DNA of 64,000 bases from Salminus brasiliensis (taxonomy: Eukaryota > Chordata > Actinopteri > Characiformes > Bryconidae), in NCBI RefSeq assembly GCF_030463535.1, contig NC_132896.1, positions 32,648,977 to 32,712,976 on the forward strand, written 5' to 3'. The notes below the pieces were generated by a model that worked only from the letters and a program-made list of their open reading frames with translations, did no database searches and was not told where the DNA came from. Both the position numbers and the translations under genes were made by a program. Shown piece after piece: positions 63,901 to 64,000 of the stretch (positions are counted from its first letter, which is position 1; each line of letters opens with the position of its first letter).

Positions 63901-64000
63901 CACAGTTAGATTGGTACTGAGTTACTAGAACACTGGTTCTTTGGGAAATATATCAGGATTTGCATATTAGCATGAGGCTATTGTGAGTAACCTGCATACG
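60944..64000 (+). CDS. nitr: NITR-type receptor, mosaic gene, last exon outside window
   Basis: Exons seen: leader 60944-60989, V 61124-61474, second Ig domain 61696-62028, TM 62587-62703, linker 62800-62843; 297 codons, frame open. The tail exon must lie beyond the window: in the duplicate gene at 22158 the linker-to-tail intron is 1.27 kb, and the last bases here resemble that intron about 80 bp before its acceptor. The leader and promoter equal those at 22158, but the V exon is 99% identical to that at 42258 and differs more from its duplicate. V: LSC, WFKQRLEH, DEGMYFC, FSNGTFLAV. Second domain: DAGTYYCAV, GKIIIGNGT. TM uncharged. Expected tail, by paralogy: LNYAxx and LVYSQV ITIMs. Confidence 0.88.
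63504..63810 (+). mobile_element. tRNA-derived SINE with extended 3' tail
   Basis: It has the GTGGCTCAGCGGTTAGAGCG head, a deleted B-box region, the TTGAGCAAGGCCCTTTACCC body, an internal (TG)n, GCGGAGGACACATTTCGCTG, and then a GGCATTTAGCAGAAGCTCTT tail. In the last visible intron of the gene at 60944; absent from the equivalent intron at 22158. Confidence 0.85.

Overview
The window looks like nuclear DNA of a ray-finned fish. It is AT-rich, full of long (TA)n, (CA)n, (GA)n and (AAT)n microsatellites, and its genes are split into short exons with GT-AG introns. It carries tRNA-derived SINEs with intact A and B boxes, MITE-like inverted-repeat elements and a Tc1-like transposase scrap. The repeat styles suggest an otophysan (characiform or catfish-like) fish, but the species cannot be fixed from the sequence.

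Almost everything genic belongs to one family: novel immune-type receptors (NITRs), the two-Ig-domain receptors of teleost lymphoid and NK-like cells. I could join exons into nine complete genes with open frames: at 505-4170, 5713-7970, 10435-12991, 22158-25780, 29032-32469 (minus strand), 35110-37293 (second Ig exon rebuilt or broken), 42092-45109, 51834-54640 and 55735-59162. A tenth starts at 60944 and runs off the right edge, lacking only its last exon. Each gene has six exons: leader, V domain with a J-like end, second Ig (I-type) domain with a GNGT J-like end, transmembrane (TM), short linker, and tail. Intron phases are 1-1-1-1-0 throughout. Relics are an orphan tail exon (20201-20296), a linker-exon fragment (33666-33723), a promoter fused to a dead linker exon (38531-38691) and a V-less pseudogene (39741-41819).

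Three cytoplasmic designs occur. Tails with LNYAxx plus LVYSQV-type ITIMs are in the genes at 10435, 22158 and, in variant form, 29032 and 35110; the gene at 60944 probably belongs here by its TM and linker. Tails with YAAK plus a C-terminal Y-F-x-V ITIM are in those at 5713, 55735 and, decayed, 51834. An acidic tail without any ITIM is in those at 505 and 42092. No gene has a Lys or Arg inside the TM, so no DAP12-coupled activating type is visible.

The cluster has been built by duplication and exchange. Two V classes and two tail classes occur in all four combinations. The last gene is a mosaic with an unrelated-copy V exon pasted into it. Two V exons differ only by amino-acid-changing substitutions. 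Between genes, a non-coding spacer of several kilobases is present twice (about 14.9-20.0 kb and 45.9-49.8 kb), with a third piece near 28.2-28.6 kb. Most genes share a promoter module: a CCAAT box in the context CAGCCAATGAGG and a TTCCTTT motif just upstream of the leader exon.
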